From contig CM119264.1 in assembly GCA_051294375.1 (NCBI GenBank), positions 23,630,858 to 23,694,857 of the forward strand: DNA of 64,000 bases, given 5' to 3'. Below the pieces are notes generated by a model. That model was not told the DNA's origin. It searched no databases and saw nothing but the letters and a program-made list of their open reading frames with translations. Positions 62,550 through 64,000 of the stretch are shown here, piece after piece (positions within the stretch are counted from its first letter, which is position 1; the number at the start of each line of letters is the position of its first letter). Position numbers and translations under genes: made by a program. The DNA is from Paraspadella gotoi. Lineage: Eukaryota > Chaetognatha.

Positions 62550-62697
62550 ATTTGACGAATTGACGTCTGCCGACAACCGACGGTGTCTTTGCCATCGAAG
62601 TCGGCTTTGTCGTTGTCGGCCTCTTTGTCCTCTGTGTCTTCGTCGTCGTGCTTTTTGTTCTCATTTCCAGCAGCGACGGTGGCCGCGGCGCCGTTCG
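62550..62697 (-). CDS. Candidate exon, acidic protein, unknown
   Basis: On the minus strand after ATTCCAAG the frame reads PNGAAATVAAGNENKKHDDE, then an acidic Asp/Glu/Lys-rich run to about DFDGKDTVG, where GTCG|GTTGTCG could be a donor. The composition is GC-richer than the flanks. It passes into tandem AATTCGTCA repeats (62516-62565). No homologue recognised. Confidence 0.25.
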
Positions 62698-63187
62698 GAC
62701 CTTGGAATTTTGATTTTGATTGTTAGCAAATCTTTATAGGGTCTACTCCAATAAGGGGTAAACAAACAATAATAGTAACGTTGTTTTACACGAATTAAAA
62801 TTTTATTTAAAAAATTAGGAAAAATCTTTCCAGGAGAAAGGTGAATTAATTTCATTTAATATTCATCTTATTTAGTAACATAAGTATAAGCATATTCATT
62901 AAAATAATATTTTAATAAATTGTAATAATTTTTTATTTACTGCTTAATGTTTATTCTATCGAGCAACCATATTATAAATAAATTTATATAAAATTGAATA
63001 TTTAATATCTTCAAAATGTAAATTAAAACTATAATTTAAAAAAAAATATGTTTCTTATTTTATTTATAAAAGTTATTAAAACAATAAAAAGATTTAAATT
63101 ACTAAAATTTAAAACAATTTTCGTGGCTAATCTTTATGTGACACCATGTATTTGAATTCGAAAACGTCAGATCTCGATCTCTCAGGG

Positions 63188-63197
63188 TATAAAAATA
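63188..63197 (+). promoter_or_regulatory. TATA box of the secreted-peptide gene
   Basis: TATAAAAATA about 275 bp upstream of the ATG. A plausible 5' UTR intron (donor CATCAG|GTAGTTT near 63314, acceptor TTACCACAG ending about 63441) would place the transcription start about 30 bp after the TATA box. Positional inference. Confidence 0.4.
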
Positions 63198-63463
63198 AAG
63201 AGCTCGAATCATCGAAGCTCTGAGAAATTTTTCACCAGCAAGGTTGCCAACTGGAGACTTCTTTCTTTCGCAATTGCAAAAACTGTCTTTGGCAACTCTG
63301 ATCATCGGACATCAGGTAGTTTAGCGCAGATATTGCTCTCTTTTTAAAGTTCGGGAAGACGAGAAAGACATTGTTTTTGGTTTTAAACATAAACTATAAG
63401 TCTGCATAAATAAAAAAAAGTAAATTTTTGATCTTACCACAGAATCAATACGATCCCGTCGTC

Positions 63464-64000
63464 ATGGAGATGAAAATTCTTCTGCTCGTTTCTCTCACGG
63501 TCTGTGCGGTCTCGGGTCTGCCGGTCGAACAAGGTGAAGAAAAGAAATACATGGAGAAAGACTCGGGCTTGTGCGCACTGTTTTCCGACCTAGAATAGTA
63601 GTTATTCCTATTCTTAATTGACTTCTTAATAATATAACATACTGCAGTGGTTTTAAGCTGTTGAGTGGCGCAGCGTATTGTAAGAGCTTGGCAAAAATAA
63701 AACCTATATGATTATCAGAAAGAGGAAACATCAGTGATTATTTTGGTGTTTTATAAAAAGATATTCAATAACTTTTAGCCTGAAGGTAAATACTATTCTA
63801 AGTTTTTAATCACTACTTTGTAATTATTCAAAATATGGATCTGTGTATCTATAAACTTTGAAGAGTTGCTTTAATTTCTTTTTTTTTATTTTATTAATAG
63901 ACAAGCGAGGTCTGTTCACCGATTTGGGCGCAGGACTTGGTGAATTGGCTGATGATACAGCCAGCGTTGCTGGGGATGTAGCGGGAGAGGTTTTTGGTGA
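63464..64000 (+). CDS. Small secreted precursor protein, 3' partial
   Basis: Exon 1, 63464-63533, begins MEMKILLLVSLTVCAVSG, a clear signal peptide with likely cleavage after the Ser-Gly region, and ends in phase 1 at CAAG|GTGAAG. Exon 2 starts at 63901 after a pyrimidine-rich tract and TTAATAG and runs off the window. It continues DKRGLFTDLGAGLGEL and a small-residue, acidic amphipathic stretch (ASVAGDVAGEVFG). The dibasic KR soon after the signal peptide could be a processing site, as in prepropeptides. A second in-frame ATG lies two codons downstream. Family and function unknown. Confidence 0.75.

Overview
This is a piece of an animal (invertebrate) nuclear genome in draft form. The evidence is intron-rich genes with GT-AG junctions and AATAAA signals, metazoan families (an NIT-domain membrane guanylate cyclase, LACTB2-like serine hydrolases, an XK-like membrane protein), BEL/Pao, hAT and Tc1/mariner elements, and very dense (CT)n/(GA)n microsatellites. 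I cannot name the phylum. There are four runs of N (23336-23360, 48714-48723, 52799-52823, 58545-58554). Several stretches next to them look like noisy second copies of sequence found elsewhere in the window, so parts are probably assembly artefacts or unmerged haplotypes.

Layout. 1-2127: repeats. 2128-8917 (+): tandem pair of beta-lactamase-fold serine hydrolase genes; the first lacks its 5' exon here, the second is complete apart from an apparent one-base deletion in exon 1. 9383-17720 (-): a complete 14-exon receptor-type guanylate cyclase with an NIT sensor, convergent with the hydrolases, whose introns carry a 1,045-bp hAT MITE, a solo terminal repeat, an internally deleted Tc1/mariner element and (CT)n tracts. 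An exact 20-bp tandem array lies just upstream of its start codon. 17974-31870: mostly repeats, including a 2.9-3.5 kb segment present twice around an N gap and a 1-kb palindrome. 31876-35322 (-): an XK-like multi-pass membrane protein gene. 36757-41108: a four-level nest of transposable elements. 41110-63180: microsatellites, noisy duplications and a few weak exon candidates. 63464-64000 (+): first two exons of a small secreted precursor.

The most interesting observations are: (i) a family of short hammerhead-ribozyme-like motifs, usually beside (CT)n tracts, in which helix I and helix II covary between copies; (ii) the nest hAT <- TRIM-like <- BEL/Pao <- second copy of the same TRIM-like element, readable from target-site duplications; (iii) the 20-bp palindromic-unit array in front of the guanylate cyclase; and (iv) a Tc1/mariner derivative that keeps both ends of the transposase but not the catalytic core.

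Functionally, the guanylate cyclase has all recognisable metal, guanine and transition-state residues and should make cGMP under control of an extracellular NIT ligand sensor. The hydrolases keep the SxxK nucleophile motif. No operon-like cooperation between the genes is implied.
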